A DNA stretch of 59,890 bases. Source: Microcystis aeruginosa Ma_SC_T_19800800_S464 (GTDB lineage: Bacteria; Cyanobacteriota; Cyanobacteriia; Cyanobacteriales; Microcystaceae). Shown here piece by piece: positions 38,400-47,392 of the stretch. The position numbers were made by a program, and so were the translations under genes. Under the pieces are notes generated by a model. The model did not search any database. It was not told where the DNA came from and worked only from the letters and a program-made list of their open reading frames with translations. Position 1 is the first letter of the stretch, and the number at the start of each line of letters is the position of its first letter. The stretch is from positions 1 to 59,890 of the forward strand of contig SFBL01000030.1 of assembly GCA_007095785.1 (NCBI GenBank). Direction: 5' to 3'.

Positions 38400-39734
38400 C
38401 TACCCCCTTGCTTCAACCCATGCTCGCATTTTACCCGGATTGTTCAATCCGTAGGGATCGACGAGTTGTTTAAATTCTAGTTGCAGGGGATTAATCTGTC
38501 TGCTGCCGCCATCTTCCATGATATAAGTGTGAGGATTGGCAATGGCTGCACCCTGTTGTTCATAGATAGCAATAATCTCATTTAATCGAGTTTCTGTGGT
38601 AAATTCTAGCAAGGGAAGACCGGCGGGAATAACTTTACCTTGAAATCTCAAAAATTCTAGGTGCATCATTATTTCCTCCCCAAAATAATTATAGAGTTTC
38701 TCCACCGTGGCTAGATTAAAATAAAAAGCCTGTAGATAAGTTATTTTGGGGTTACAACTACGCGCATGGAGAGTGGTATGATTCCAAGTAAATTCTAAGA
38801 TACTGTTGCCTTTTTGGGTTTCTTCTGGCGTTTTATAGTAGGTAAGTTCACCATTATATTCTTTAATTAAAGATTCTAATGCGACTCGATCGCTGTCCGA
38901 TACTATTAACAAAACTGCTGCTTTTCCTGTGGGTAAATAATCCTTAAGAGCGATAAAATAAGCGGGAATTGGCCAGGAGTGAACGCTAACCATTTTCTTA
39001 ACGATGCCATCACTATCACTGAGTGCTTGACCAAATTTAGCGGCGGTGATAAAATCGGCAAAAGTAACGATAAATTCTGCCCAAGGATAACAGGGAGCAA
39101 GAGCTATTTCTAACTCGGTAATAATGCCATTAGTTCCGTAGGCATGATTGACTTTTTCTACCTCATCCCCCCGTAGTTCGATAATTTTTGGTTCTGTTTC
39201 TAGGGTGACTAATTGCAATGCTTGCAGATTGCCCCTATCCTTCAATTGTCCATAATTAATCGAACCCATGCCCACACTGCCACCCCCGATAAAACCGCCA
39301 ATTGTCGCCGTCCGATAGGTAGAAGGAGCCATTCTTAATTCCCAACCAATTTTGCGAGCTTGTTTGTCAAAAAATGCCATTTTTACCCCCGCTTCTACTC
39401 GCGCTGTCCCCGGTTCGATCGAGATAATTTTTGTTAGTTTGCTTGTGTCTAAAATTACTCCGCCCCGCAAGGGAACACACTGACCATAATTACCTGTACC
39501 CGCACCTCTAACTGTTAAAGGAATTTGGTATTTAACGCAAGTTTTAGCGATGTCAATAACTTCTTGGCTATTGTGGGGACGAATGACTAAATCAGCCCGT
39601 TTATCTTGCAGTTGTGCCTCTAAAATGGGACTAAAATGATAATAATCTAAGGAAAGTTTCGCCACTTGCCCCGGATCGGTGATAATTTCCAGATGGGAAA
39701 GTTCTTCAATGAGATTTTGACAGTTAGATTTCAT
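38400..39734 (-). CDS. FAD-linked oxidase (GlcD/FAD_binding_4 family)
   Basis: The 444-residue flavoprotein carries a PCMH-type FAD domain: VIRPHNSQEVIDIAKTC, TVRGAGTGNYGQCVPL (pyrophosphate loop, about residues 74-89), PGTARVEAGV, ATIGGFIGGGSVGMGS and YGTNGIITELEIAL. The C-terminal part resembles glycolate/lactate-type oxidoreductases in layout. The substrate is unknown; cyanobacterial proteins of this family are often annotated as glycolate dehydrogenase-like, but this one is shorter than GlcD and has no iron-sulfur partner nearby. It stands alone between repeats. Confidence 0.75.
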   Translation of the reverse strand: MKSNCQNLIEELSHLEIITDPGQVAKLSLDYYHFSPILEAQLQDKRADLVIRPHNSQEVIDIAKTCVKYQIPLTVRGAGTGNYGQCVPLRGGVILDTSKLTKIISIEPGTARVEAGVKMAFFDKQARKIGWELRMAPSTYRTATIGGFIGGGSVGMGSINYGQLKDRGNLQALQLVTLETEPKIIELRGDEVEKVNHAYGTNGIITELEIALAPCYPWAEFIVTFADFITAAKFGQALSDSDGIVKKMVSVHSWPIPAYFIALKDYLPTGKAAVLLIVSDSDRVALESLIKEYNGELTYYKTPEETQKGNSILEFTWNHTTLHARSCNPKITYLQAFYFNLATVEKLYNYFGEEIMMHLEFLRFQGKVIPAGLPLLEFTTETRLNEIIAIYEQQGAAIANPHTYIMEDGGSRQINPLQLEFKQLVDPYGLNNPGKMRAWVEARG

Positions 39735-39740
39735 GGTTAG

Positions 39741-39924
39741 GTAGGGTTTGCTGAAAAAGTGTATTGGTGGGGTTAGGAGTCAGGAGTCAGGATTCAGTAT
39801 TCAGTATTCAGGAGTCAGGAGATTATTTTTATTTGTTCTCTCCATACCCCAATTCATAATTCATAATTCATAATTCCCCCACTTCCCCATCACCCCACAC
39901 CCCACACCCTACATCCTACACCTC
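39741..39924. repeat. Dispersed repeat copy and short tandem repeats
   Basis: 39741-39784 (GTAGGGTTTGCTGAAAAAGT...) is one of four related repeats in the window. It is followed by GGAGTCA/TATTCAGT 7-mers (39775-39821), AATTCAT units (39851-39875) and an ACACCCC-type C-rich array (39890-39924). Confidence 0.8.
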
Positions 39925-40014
39925 ATACCAAATTTCTAAATCCATGACAGACATCCACGCTCGAATGCTTGCCAAACCTTCATTCGTTGTGACGCGAATA
40001 AAGAAAAATGGTAT
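39925..40014. mobile_element. 90-bp MITE inserted in a C-rich tandem repeat
   Basis: ATACCAAATTTCT (39925-39937) and AGAAAAATGGTAT (40002-40014) are inverted ends, 11 of 13 matched. The right end equals that of the copy at 36207. The same CACCCTACA-type tandem repeat lies on both sides, indicating insertion within it. Confidence 0.7.
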
Positions 40015-40074
40015 CACATCCTACACCCCACACCCTACACCCCAATCAGCGATCGCTGGATAAGAAAAAATTAA

Positions 40075-40100
40075 AAACCGATCGCCTAGGCGGTCGGTTT
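40075..40100 (-). terminator. Terminator of psbY
   Basis: AAACCGA...TCGGTTT with an inner CGCC/GGCG stem forms a hairpin. On the minus strand it is followed by TTTTTAATTTTTT, fitting intrinsic termination 25 bp past the psbY stop. Confidence 0.8.
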
Positions 40101-40122
40101 TACTAAAAATTATAAACTTTTA

Positions 40123-40242
40123 TTAACTTTGTTTGCTGAGAAACTGTTGAGCTTGTCTAATAGCGGCAGCGCCGATATTGAAGACAGCCCAGCCACCAGC
40201 AATAAGCAAAGGGGTTAAAACGATTAACACTCTCCAGTCCAT
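40123..40242 (-). CDS. psbY: Photosystem II protein Y
   Basis: A 39-residue single-helix protein, [17 protein letters not shown] followed by [18 protein letters not shown], the characteristic PsbY sequence. It is a peripheral low-molecular-mass subunit of photosystem II near cytochrome b559. The hydrophobic helix spans about residues 5-24 with a basic/polar C-terminal tail. AAGGA lies 7 bp before the ATG and a strong terminator follows, so it appears monocistronic. Its presence is firm evidence for an oxygenic phototroph. Confidence 0.92.
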   Translation of the reverse strand: MDWRVLIVLTPLLIAGGWAVFNIGAAAIRQAQQFLSKQS

Positions 40243-40307
40243 AGATTTCCTTCTCCTCGGTCAGTGCTTAAAAGATTGTTACTTGATTCTCATTTTATAT
40301 TTATACC

Positions 40308-40859
40308 CTAATCCGCCCGTTTTGGGAATCCAGTATCAGTACCTTTTCCCCCATGAACGAGGGCAAGTTTAGCATAGCGCTCGGCGTGTTCGATCAACTC
40401 TTGAGCCTCCTGTGGCGACACTTCCCGGACGCGTTTAGCGGGAATGCCCACCACTAAAGATCGCGGTGGTATATCTTTTGTCACAATACTACCCGCCCCG
40501 ACAATACTACCCGCCCCGACGCGCACACCATCGAGAATCACTGCCCCAATGCCGATTAAACAACCGCGCTCAATATGGGCTGCGTGAATTACCGCCCGGT
40601 GTCCGATGGTAACGTAATCCTCAAGGATAGTAATTTTGCCCGGCTCTCCGTGTAGGATCGCCCCATCTTGGATATTAGTATAGGCCCCAATTTCGATGCG
40701 TTCCACGTCGGCACGCAATACCGCCCCATACCAAACACTCACCCCCACAGCTAGGGAAATATCGCCCATTACCGTGGCATTAGGGGCGATAAAAGCCGCT
40801 TGACTGACATCGACAATCGGCCAGAAATTAGAAGTTGATCTTAAGTTATCTAAAGACAT
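40308..40859 (-). CDS. Gamma-class carbonic-anhydrase-like hexapeptide-repeat protein
   Basis: The 183-residue protein folds as a left-handed beta-helix from hexapeptide repeats: FIAPNATVMGDISLAVGVSVWYGAVLRAD and later IGIGAVILDGVRVGAGSIVGAGSIV-type repeats. Zinc-ligand histidines are in place: ILHGE and GHRAVIHAAH supply the three His of gamma carbonic anhydrases. Many relatives of the YrdA/PaaY type bind zinc but show weak or no CO2 hydration. A C-terminal helix (about 150-183) is usual. It could contribute to inorganic carbon handling, though it lacks the RbcS-like repeats of CcmM. Confidence 0.8.
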   Translation of the reverse strand: MSLDNLRSTSNFWPIVDVSQAAFIAPNATVMGDISLAVGVSVWYGAVLRADVERIEIGAYTNIQDGAILHGEPGKITILEDYVTIGHRAVIHAAHIERGCLIGIGAVILDGVRVGAGSIVGAGSIVTKDIPPRSLVVGIPAKRVREVSPQEAQELIEHAERYAKLALVHGGKGTDTGFPKRAD

Positions 40860-40967
40860 GGGAGGATCTGCACTAAAGTCGAAAGAGAATACCCGTCCAA
40901 TTTGGTTGGGTATAATATATATAGGATTATTGGTACAAAGATAACAATTTTTAGTTTAGGTTCTTCC

Positions 40968-41483
40968 ATGATCAATGCAAGTTTACAATACCCTGTTTTT
41001 GGCCCCGATATCCATTGTCCTCACTGTCGGCAGCTAATCCCCGCCCTCACTTTGACGGATACCTATTTGTGTCCGCGCCATGGGGCTTTTGAAGCCGATC
41101 CCAAAACGGGTGAGTTGGTTCACTTGCAGTCAGGACGGCATTGGCGACTCTGGAATGGTGAGTGGTATCGTCAACATACTCACCCGGATGGTATTCGTTT
41201 TGAGATTCACGAAGCACTCGATCGCCTCTATACTCAAGGATTTAAAGCGACTAAAGTAATTATTGCCAACCGTTATCGCGATCTAGTTAGTTCCTACCTA
41301 GAACGTAACACTACTTGGCGCGGTAATGAACCAGGTGAAGCCACTCTTCCCCGTCTCTACGGTTTACCAGTAGAATTTAGCCCCGATGCCCCCGATGAAC
41401 CCTGTTGGGATGTAATTAACTTTGATCTGGAAAAAGAACCGGGGGTTCCCAAACGTTATCCCTATTTTCGTCTTTTTGATTAA
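40968..41483 (+). CDS. TIGR02652 protein
   Basis: From the ATG at 40968 it encodes 171 residues: INASLQYPVFGPDIHCPHC then a second CPRH, a short zinc-ribbon-like head (about residues 18-43). GRHWRLWNGEWYRQHTHPDGIRFEI and IANRYRDLVSSYLERNT follow, matching the cyanobacterial TIGR02652 family of unknown function. A TTG 22 codons upstream is open but the family begins at the chosen Met. It is divergent from the carbonic-anhydrase-like gene. Confidence 0.8.
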   Translation: MINASLQYPVFGPDIHCPHCRQLIPALTLTDTYLCPRHGAFEADPKTGELVHLQSGRHWRLWNGEWYRQHTHPDGIRFEIHEALDRLYTQGFKATKVIIANRYRDLVSSYLERNTTWRGNEPGEATLPRLYGLPVEFSPDAPDEPCWDVINFDLEKEPGVPKRYPYFRLFD

Positions 41484-41807
41484 TCATTTATCATTGATCA
41501 GTTATCAGTTATCAGTTATCAGTGAATAATCTCACTTAATAAACTCGGCTCTTCGGGAATTGTTAGGCAATGGAGGAGGTGATAAGGGATGAAACCATTA
41601 TAGAGAAAGACATTGCTGCGGTTTTTGGTAATCAATTAAGTCTCTTGCCAGATAAGGATTTAGTCGATTTATACCACCCGATCGAATCATACCAAGTAAC
41701 GAAGAAACATAAACTGATAACCTCAAAACTGAATCGGGAGGCAGATCGATGAAGGATTGCTTATCAACCCCGAATTCTGACTGATTACTGATTACTGATC
41801 ACTGAAA
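41484..41807. other. Repeat and IS-end debris
   Basis: AGTTATC 7-mers fill 41497-41524. GGCTCTTCGGGAATTGTTAGGC at about 41549 resembles the ISL3-type left end at 59651. A 60-codon frame at 41570-41752 (EEVIRDETIIEKDIAAVFG...) starts inside this debris; it has GGAGG upstream but no recognisable homology and is probably remnant. A second short array (TGATTACTGATTACTGATCACTG) precedes the next gene. Confidence 0.5.
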
Positions 41808-42305
41808 ATGCACCATGCTTCTATTCGTACCGCTAATATCCATCGGGCGATCGCTTTTTATCAACTTCTCGGTTTTACCCTAGAGGAAAGATTCACCACG
41901 GGTTATACTTTGGCCTGTTGGCTAACCGGGTTAAACGGACGCATCGAATTAATCCAAATTCCCCAACCGAAACCTGCACCCGATGCCTTTGGTGATCAGC
42001 ATTATGTCGGTTATTATCACTTGTCTTTTGACCTAACAGAAAATGTCAGCAATTTACCAGAATGGTTAGAAAAATTAACAAATAACTTTCAGCAAGCTCA
42101 TCAAGAGGATGCCGATCTATATCAACCTTTAAACATTCTTTTGCCACCCCAACAACAGATGATCGGCGATCATGTCTATGAAGTCACCTTTATTGCCGAT
42201 ACAGACGGTTTACCCCTGGAATTTATCCGTAGTTTAACGCCGAAATCAGCACTCAAGGTCTCAATAACCGAGATGGAGGCGACAGTGCCGGCAAAAACTC
42301 CCTAG
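41808..42305 (+). CDS. VOC-superfamily (glyoxalase-like) protein
   Basis: The 165-residue protein starts HHASIRTANIHRAIAFYQLLGFTLEERF, the hallmark of vicinal-oxygen-chelate proteins, with GRIELIQIPQP and later EVTFIADTDGLPLEFIRSL giving the closing beta-strand and metal-ligand Glu. Metal ligands would be His2 or His3, His67-type and the Glu near 144. These proteins bind a divalent metal and act as glyoxalases, dioxygenases or resistance proteins; the substrate is unknown here. The last 20 residues are an extra tail. Confidence 0.75.
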   Translation: MHHASIRTANIHRAIAFYQLLGFTLEERFTTGYTLACWLTGLNGRIELIQIPQPKPAPDAFGDQHYVGYYHLSFDLTENVSNLPEWLEKLTNNFQQAHQEDADLYQPLNILLPPQQQMIGDHVYEVTFIADTDGLPLEFIRSLTPKSALKVSITEMEATVPAKTP

Positions 42306-42435
42306 CCATACCAGTCTCCTCGAGATGATCTACATAAAAACTTAAGAATGATCCCCGTCTGGTGATAGACTTTTGACTGTTAAGGAAACAAACTCACTAG
42401 ATAAATCATAGATCAGCTGTAGGGAGGATCATCGA

Positions 42436-43473
42436 GTGGAAAGTACGCTAGGGTTAGAAATTATCGAAGTGGTCGAACAGGCTGCCATTGCCTCCTCGAA
42501 GTGGATGGGTAAAGGCGAAAAAAATACCGCCGATCACGTCGCTGTGGAAGCGATGCGCGAACGGATGAATAAAATCCATATGCGCGGTCGCATCGTTATC
42601 GGAGAAGGGGAAAGAGACGAAGCTCCCATGCTCTATATTGGCGAAGAAGTGGGTATCTGTACCCAAGCTGATGCCAAACAATATTGTAATCCCGACGAAT
42701 TAGTCGAAATCGATATCGCCGTCGATCCCTGCGAAGGCACTAACTTGGTTGCCTACGGTCAAAATGGTTCTATGGCCGTGTTAGCGATCTCCGAAAAAGG
42801 TGGATTATTCGCCGCTCCTGACTTTTATATGAAAAAATTAGCCGCTCCCCCAGCAGCTAAAGGTCATGTGGATATTAATAAATCGGCGACAGAAAACCTG
42901 AAAGTTCTTTCCGATTGTCTCAATCGTTCGATCGAAGAACTGGTGGTAGTAGTTATGGATCGTCCCCGTCACAAGGAATTAATCCAAGAAATCCGCAACG
43001 CCGGGGCCAGAGTTCGTCTGATCAGCGATGGTGACGTATCGGCCGCTATTTCCTGCGCTTTTTCGGGAACTAATATTCATGCTCTCATGGGTATCGGTGC
43101 GGCTCCGGAAGGGGTAATCTCGGCGGCGGCTATGCGTTGTCTGGGGGGTCACTTCCAGGGACAATTAATCTATGATCCCGAAGTGGTCAAAACCGGTTTA
43201 ATCGGTGAAAGTCGCGAGGGTAATATCGCTCGTCTGCAAGAAATGGGGATCACCAATCCCGATCGCGTTTACGGTTGCGAAGAATTAGCCAGTGGCGAAA
43301 CCGTCCTCTTTGCCGCCTGTGGGATCACCCCCGGCACCCTGATGGAAGGGGTACGCTTCTTCCACGGTGGCGCTCGTACCCAAAGCTTGGTTATCTCCAC
43401 CCAATCGAAAACCGCTCGCTTTGTCGATACCGTTCACCTGTTCGACCAACCCAAATACATTCAACTGAGATAA
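42436..43473 (+). CDS. glpX: Class II fructose-1,6-/sedoheptulose-1,7-bisphosphatase
   Basis: The dual-function GlpX-type phosphatase of cyanobacteria removes phosphate from FBP and SBP in the Calvin cycle. Motifs are [16 protein letters not shown] (metal-binding acids, about residues 51-66), [14 protein letters not shown] (about 95-108), [12 protein letters not shown] and [16 protein letters not shown]. It starts at GTG (42436) with GGGAGG 13 bp upstream; the family begins [20 protein letters not shown], agreeing with this start. Length 345 is exact. The noncoding upstream region (about 42306-42435) could hold its promoter. Confidence 0.95.
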   Translation: MESTLGLEIIEVVEQAAIASSKWMGKGEKNTADHVAVEAMRERMNKIHMRGRIVIGEGERDEAPMLYIGEEVGICTQADAKQYCNPDELVEIDIAVDPCEGTNLVAYGQNGSMAVLAISEKGGLFAAPDFYMKKLAAPPAAKGHVDINKSATENLKVLSDCLNRSIEELVVVVMDRPRHKELIQEIRNAGARVRLISDGDVSAAISCAFSGTNIHALMGIGAAPEGVISAAAMRCLGGHFQGQLIYDPEVVKTGLIGESREGNIARLQEMGITNPDRVYGCEELASGETVLFAACGITPGTLMEGVRFFHGGARTQSLVISTQSKTARFVDTVHLFDQPKYIQLR

Positions 43474-43657
43474 TTCTCTGACCCGGTGGGGTGGGCATGG
43501 CTCACCTCGCCCCCATTGGTAAAAATATATAAAGTTTTTTTTCAAACATCTTTTATTTGCATCCCGATTGGGACTAAATTGCAACAATTAGAGACATAAC
43601 GCACTGATCTTTATCAATAATTTTTGTAGCCTGAGCAACATTTGTAGGAGAACATAA

Positions 43658-44944
43658 ATGAATATTGCTGTAGTGGGCTTGAGTCACAAGACAGCCCCTG
43701 TGGAAGTTCGCGAAAAATTGAGTATCCCGGAAGCGAAAATCGAGTCCGCTCTTACCCACCTCAAGGGTTATCCCCACATCCAAGAGGTGGCTATTATCAG
43801 CACCTGTAACCGTTTGGAGATCTACGCCGTGGTTACGGATACGGAGAAGGGCGTGGTAGAAATTACCCAGTTTCTCGCTGAAATCGGGCATATTCCCCTT
43901 AATGTCCTGCGTCGTTATCTGTTTACCCTACTGCATCAGGATGCTGTCCGTCATCTGCTGCGGGTGTCCGCCGGTTTAGAAAGTCTTGTCCTCGGTGAAG
44001 GGCAAATTCTCGCTCAAGTTAAAAATACCCATAAATTAGCTCAAAAGTACAATACTATTAGCCAATTACTCGATCGCCTGTTTAAACAAGCGATGACTGC
44101 CGGTAAGCGCGTCCGCACGGAAACCAGCATCGGCACGGGAGCCGTATCGATCAGTTCGGCGGCGGTGGAGTTAGCCCATGCTAAGGTGGCAGACCTCAGC
44201 AGCAAGAAAATCGCTATTATCGGGGCAGGGAAAATGTCCCGATTATTAGTTACTCACCTTCTGGCTAAGGGTTCTCAGCAAATTGCGATCGTCAATCGCT
44301 CCCAAAGACGGGCCGAGGAGTTGGCCCGTGAATTTCCTAACCTACCGCTGCAACTATATGGCTTAGAAGAGATGATGGCTACGGTAGCGGCATCGGATAT
44401 CGTCTTTACCAGTACCGGAGCCACGGAACCAATTTTAACTAAAAATTTATTGACAGAAGTGACGATTGCTGCTAAATCGCTGATGTTAATCGATATTTCC
44501 GTTCCCCGTAACGTCCACACCGACGTGAAAGAATTGGCACAAGTGCAAGCTTTCAACGTCGATGATCTCAAAGCGGTGGTGGCCGCCAATCAGGAAAGTC
44601 GCCGTCAGATGGCCAGGGAAGCAGAGGCACTCCTAGAGCAGGAAGTAGAAGCTTTCGAGCTTTGGTGGCGTTCTTTGGACACTGTACCGACAATTAGCTG
44701 TTTAAGAAGCAAAATTGAAGATATTCGCGAACAGGAATTAGAAAAGGCCCTCTCCCGTTTGGGGACGGAATTCGCCGAAAAACACCAAGAAGTTATCGAA
44801 GCGATGACCCGCGGTATCGTTAATAAAATCCTTCACGAACCCATGGTACAACTGCGGGCCCAACAGGATATCGAAGCGCGTAAGCGTTGTTTACAATCCC
44901 TGCAAATGCTCTTTAATCTCAGTGTCGGAGAAGAATATAGTTAG
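43658..44944 (+). CDS. hemA: Glutamyl-tRNA reductase
   Basis: Reduces glutamyl-tRNA(Glu) to glutamate-1-semialdehyde, the regulated first step of tetrapyrrole (chlorophyll, haem, bilin) synthesis. [18 protein letters not shown] is the typical start; the catalytic Cys50 is in [10 protein letters not shown]. Other motifs are [19 protein letters not shown], the NADPH site [14 protein letters not shown] (about 188-201) and IDISVPRN. The C-terminal dimerisation helix is complete. GTAGGAG precedes the ATG. Confidence 0.95.
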   Translation: MNIAVVGLSHKTAPVEVREKLSIPEAKIESALTHLKGYPHIQEVAIISTCNRLEIYAVVTDTEKGVVEITQFLAEIGHIPLNVLRRYLFTLLHQDAVRHLLRVSAGLESLVLGEGQILAQVKNTHKLAQKYNTISQLLDRLFKQAMTAGKRVRTETSIGTGAVSISSAAVELAHAKVADLSSKKIAIIGAGKMSRLLVTHLLAKGSQQIAIVNRSQRRAEELAREFPNLPLQLYGLEEMMATVAASDIVFTSTGATEPILTKNLLTEVTIAAKSLMLIDISVPRNVHTDVKELAQVQAFNVDDLKAVVAANQESRRQMAREAEALLEQEVEAFELWWRSLDTVPTISCLRSKIEDIREQELEKALSRLGTEFAEKHQEVIEAMTRGIVNKILHEPMVQLRAQQDIEARKRCLQSLQMLFNLSVGEEYS

Positions 44945-44975
44945 GGGCCAACAATTGACAAAAATTAAAGGCGAT

Positions 44976-45070
44976 TCTATTGGTCTGTCAAGCTGATTTT
45001 GAGGGATTGGGGGCGAATAATTTGGCAGTATTTCCCCTATCCACAATTTCAAGATTGACAGACCAATAGA
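44976..45070. mobile_element. 95-bp MITE with 16-bp perfect inverted ends
   Basis: TCTATTGGTCTGTCAA (44976-44991) and its exact complement (45055-45070) bound a noncoding 95-bp element 31 bp past hemA. No clear target duplication beyond 2 bp was seen. Confidence 0.8.
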
Positions 45071-45102
45071 CTTTTGGCTGTAGAAATGCGGTAATATCCA
45101 CC

Positions 45103-45223
45103 TGAGTGGAATAGTAGAAAGCCTTCTGCGGTAATTATGCGAATATTGAGGGGGTGTTTAACTGATGGAAGTGGGATAGAGGAGGGTGTGGGACCGCAGG
45201 GAGCGGTATAATTGATAGTTAGG
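45103..45223 (+). repeat. Direct repeat, copy 1 (before DUF262-HEPN)
   Basis: About 120 bp beginning TGAGTGGAATAGTAGAAA and ending CGGTATAATTGATAGTTAG is repeated at 47253-47372 with about 90% identity, including CTTCTGCGGTAATTATG and TGAGGGGGTGTTTAACTGA. A partial third copy is at 48331-48389. It ends 92 bp before the DUF262 start. Confidence 0.9.
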
Positions 45224-45315
45224 CTGTTAAAAACTGAGTTCTCTCTTTCACAGAGTCGTCATCAATTCCATTGTTAGCTTGTTATACTTGGAAAAGCATA
45301 CTAAGCCTGAGTAAT

Positions 45316-46485
45316 ATGGAAAACCTTGCAGAAAAAGTAGCCTTACTCGAAAAAGAAGTCTCAGATGAGAGAAAAAGGCTGTCGTCTGATAGGCTTGACA
45401 TTTCTTTTGGGGAGTTGGTCAACCTCTACAAAAATAATGAATTAATAATTAAACCAGAGTATCAGAGATTATTCCGATGGTCAGAAGCACAAAAAACTGC
45501 ACTTATAGAATCAATTCTACTCTCGATTCCAATTCCTCCAATATTTGTGGCCGAGGATAAAAACGGTGTATGGGAATTAGTCGATGGATTGCAACGTGTT
45601 TCTACTTTCATAAGTTTTTTTGGTGAACTAAAAGGTAGTGGATGGACAATTGACTATCAAGAAGATATAGACAGATCAGGAGTCGAAGAAGAAGAAGAAG
45701 AAGAAATTGATGAGGAAAACGGGGAAGAAACTGGAGAGAGAAAAACTATAAATAAATGGACTTTGCAAGAAGGAGGATTAGTTAAAAGCTTGAAAGGCTT
45801 TAATATTGACAATCTTCCAACAAATCTAAAAATAAACTTGAAAAGGGCTGTTTGTAGAGTTGAAATTTTGAGAGGAGAAAGTAGTACCTCCATGAAGTAT
45901 GAGTTGTTCAAAAGACTCAACTCTGGAGGTTCAAAATTAACTCCACAGGAGATAAGAAATGCAATTTATCGAGGGGTTAATCCCAGGCTTAACGAGCTTT
46001 TACTAAAAGTTAGTCAAAGCGAAGTTTTCAAATCTCTTACTCAATTAAGTAATGGCAAACTTAATGAATTATATGATCAAGAATTAGTTCTTAGGTTTTT
46101 TGCTTTCTACAAAAATGCTGAAAATGTTAATGAAAATATGGAGAAGTTTTTAAACGATTTTATGAAGGAAACTGTTGAGAATGCTAATTTTGACTATGAT
46201 GTTTATGAATCTCTCATCATGAGAGTTTTAGAGTTAATTTACCAAATAGAAGACAACAAGATATTTAGAAACGAGAGAAACTTATTTGTTCCAGCTTATT
46301 TTGAGGGGATATTAATCGGAGTTGCTCAAAATATCGAGACGTATGCTGAAAACCTTGAACTTTTGAAATCAAAGATAACACAATTAAAAAGTGACAACGA
46401 CTTCAAAAGATATTCTGGAACCGCTTCTAATAGTAGAAGTCGGATTAGAAATCGTCTTAAAAGAGTAGATGAAATTTTTCAATAA
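45316..46485 (+). CDS. DUF262 (GmrSD-N/ParB-fold) protein with an acidic insert
   Basis: The 389-residue protein (ATG 45316; a TTG 15 codons earlier is less likely) shows the DUF262 fold: FGELVNLYKNNELIIKPEYQ, then YQRLFRWS (49-56), PIPPIFVAED and the signature VDGLQRVSTF (89-98, usually DGQQR). An acidic run of Glu/Asp at about 123-140 interrupts the domain. The C-terminal half is helical. DUF262 domains sit in GmrS-type and other defence nucleases and are thought to hydrolyse nucleotides or cut DNA. The HEPN gene follows 18 bp downstream, so the two are co-transcribed. Base composition is AT-rich against hemA. Confidence 0.75.
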   Translation: MENLAEKVALLEKEVSDERKRLSSDRLDISFGELVNLYKNNELIIKPEYQRLFRWSEAQKTALIESILLSIPIPPIFVAEDKNGVWELVDGLQRVSTFISFFGELKGSGWTIDYQEDIDRSGVEEEEEEEIDEENGEETGERKTINKWTLQEGGLVKSLKGFNIDNLPTNLKINLKRAVCRVEILRGESSTSMKYELFKRLNSGGSKLTPQEIRNAIYRGVNPRLNELLLKVSQSEVFKSLTQLSNGKLNELYDQELVLRFFAFYKNAENVNENMEKFLNDFMKETVENANFDYDVYESLIMRVLELIYQIEDNKIFRNERNLFVPAYFEGILIGVAQNIETYAENLELLKSKITQLKSDNDFKRYSGTASNSRSRIRNRLKRVDEIFQ

Positions 46486-46503
46486 TAAACTTAGCAATAG
46501 GCT

Positions 46504-47181
46504 ATGGATGATTTTGATAGGGCATTGCAAGAGATTATTGAAGAGAGAATATCTGTTCTTTTCGAAATTGAGAGAGCAATTTTTACGAGAAGGTACTCTC
46601 TATCTTCAAAGCATCAAGACATTTTCTCAACTCAATCAATATCGATGATTTATTCTTTATGGGAAAGCTTTATCCAAAAATCTTTCAACCTCTATATTGA
46701 TGAACTTAATAATGTTGGCAGAGATCTTCATGATTTTCGCGATGAAATAGTTATTCACCACATGGAAAACTCCTTTAAACAGTTCAAGGAATATCCTACA
46801 AATGACAATAGAAAAGTAAGGTTTTTTGCTTCACTTAAAGAGTTTCACGCTGGGGATAGCTGCACTTTTTCAAGAGTTGTTAATACCGAGAGTAATGTTG
46901 GTTTCAACGTCTTAAACAAATTACTCAAAAGCTTTGCACTTGAAAAGTTTCCAGAACATTGGAAGAATTATGCACATCCGAATCCTAATTTAAAGGAATC
47001 CTTAGAGTTATTTCTGCGGTTACGCAATGCTGTAGCTCATGGAGGTGATTTAGCACCAGAGGATAGGATTGACCAGGAAGTCTATACCAGATTTAAGAAG
47101 TTGGTGACAGATTTGATGTATGAAATCCGATTGAAAATGTTGTATGGTCTTAAACATAAAACATTCTTAAAGTCGCAGTAG
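46504..47181 (+). CDS. HEPN-family RNase-like protein (MAE_28990/MAE_18760-like)
   Basis: The 225-residue, largely helical protein resembles the HEPN family named after Microcystis MAE_28990/MAE_18760 proteins. Its key motif is LRLRNAVAHGG with Arg174 and His179, the R-x4-H catalytic pair of HEPN ribonucleases, with the Asn next to Arg typical of active members. IFSTQSISMIYSLWESFIQKSF forms the first long helices. HEPN proteins are toxins in many antiviral and toxin-antitoxin systems. Directly after a DUF262 gene and flanked by direct repeats, it most likely forms a two-gene defence or abortive-infection cassette. The split of toxin and control roles is not known. Confidence 0.75.
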   Translation: MDDFDRALQEIIEERISVLFEIERAIFTRRYSLSSKHQDIFSTQSISMIYSLWESFIQKSFNLYIDELNNVGRDLHDFRDEIVIHHMENSFKQFKEYPTNDNRKVRFFASLKEFHAGDSCTFSRVVNTESNVGFNVLNKLLKSFALEKFPEHWKNYAHPNPNLKESLELFLRLRNAVAHGGDLAPEDRIDQEVYTRFKKLVTDLMYEIRLKMLYGLKHKTFLKSQ

Positions 47182-47252
47182 CGTATTGTAACAAATAGCA
47201 GGGAATAGTGTGATCGCTAATCTGGTCGGGTGCTTTAAGTTAACGCACCTTT

Positions 47253-47372
47253 TGAGTGGAATACTAGAAACCCTTCTGCGGTAATTATGGCCAAATTGAG
47301 GGGGTGTTTAACTGATGGAAGTAGGATAGAGGAGGGTGCGGGAGCGCAGGGAGCGGTATGATTAATAGTTAG
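47253..47372 (+). repeat. Direct repeat, copy 2 (after DUF262-HEPN)
   Basis: Second copy of the repeat at 45103. It runs TGAGTGGAATACTAGAAA to CGGTATGATTAATAGTTAG and ends 20 bp before the methyltransferase start, so it may supply that gene's leader. Confidence 0.9.
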
Positions 47373-47392
47373 TCCAGAAATTTTTAGAGAGA

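Noticed and set aside
40178-40372. Plus-strand frame across psbY and the end of the carbonic-anhydrase-like gene
   Set aside because: It overlaps two recognised minus-strand genes and has no motif.
36383-47181. MNT nucleotidyltransferase and HEPN protein as a MntA-HepT pair
   Set aside because: They are 10 kb apart on opposite strands, and the HEPN belongs to a different family that is paired with a DUF262 gene.
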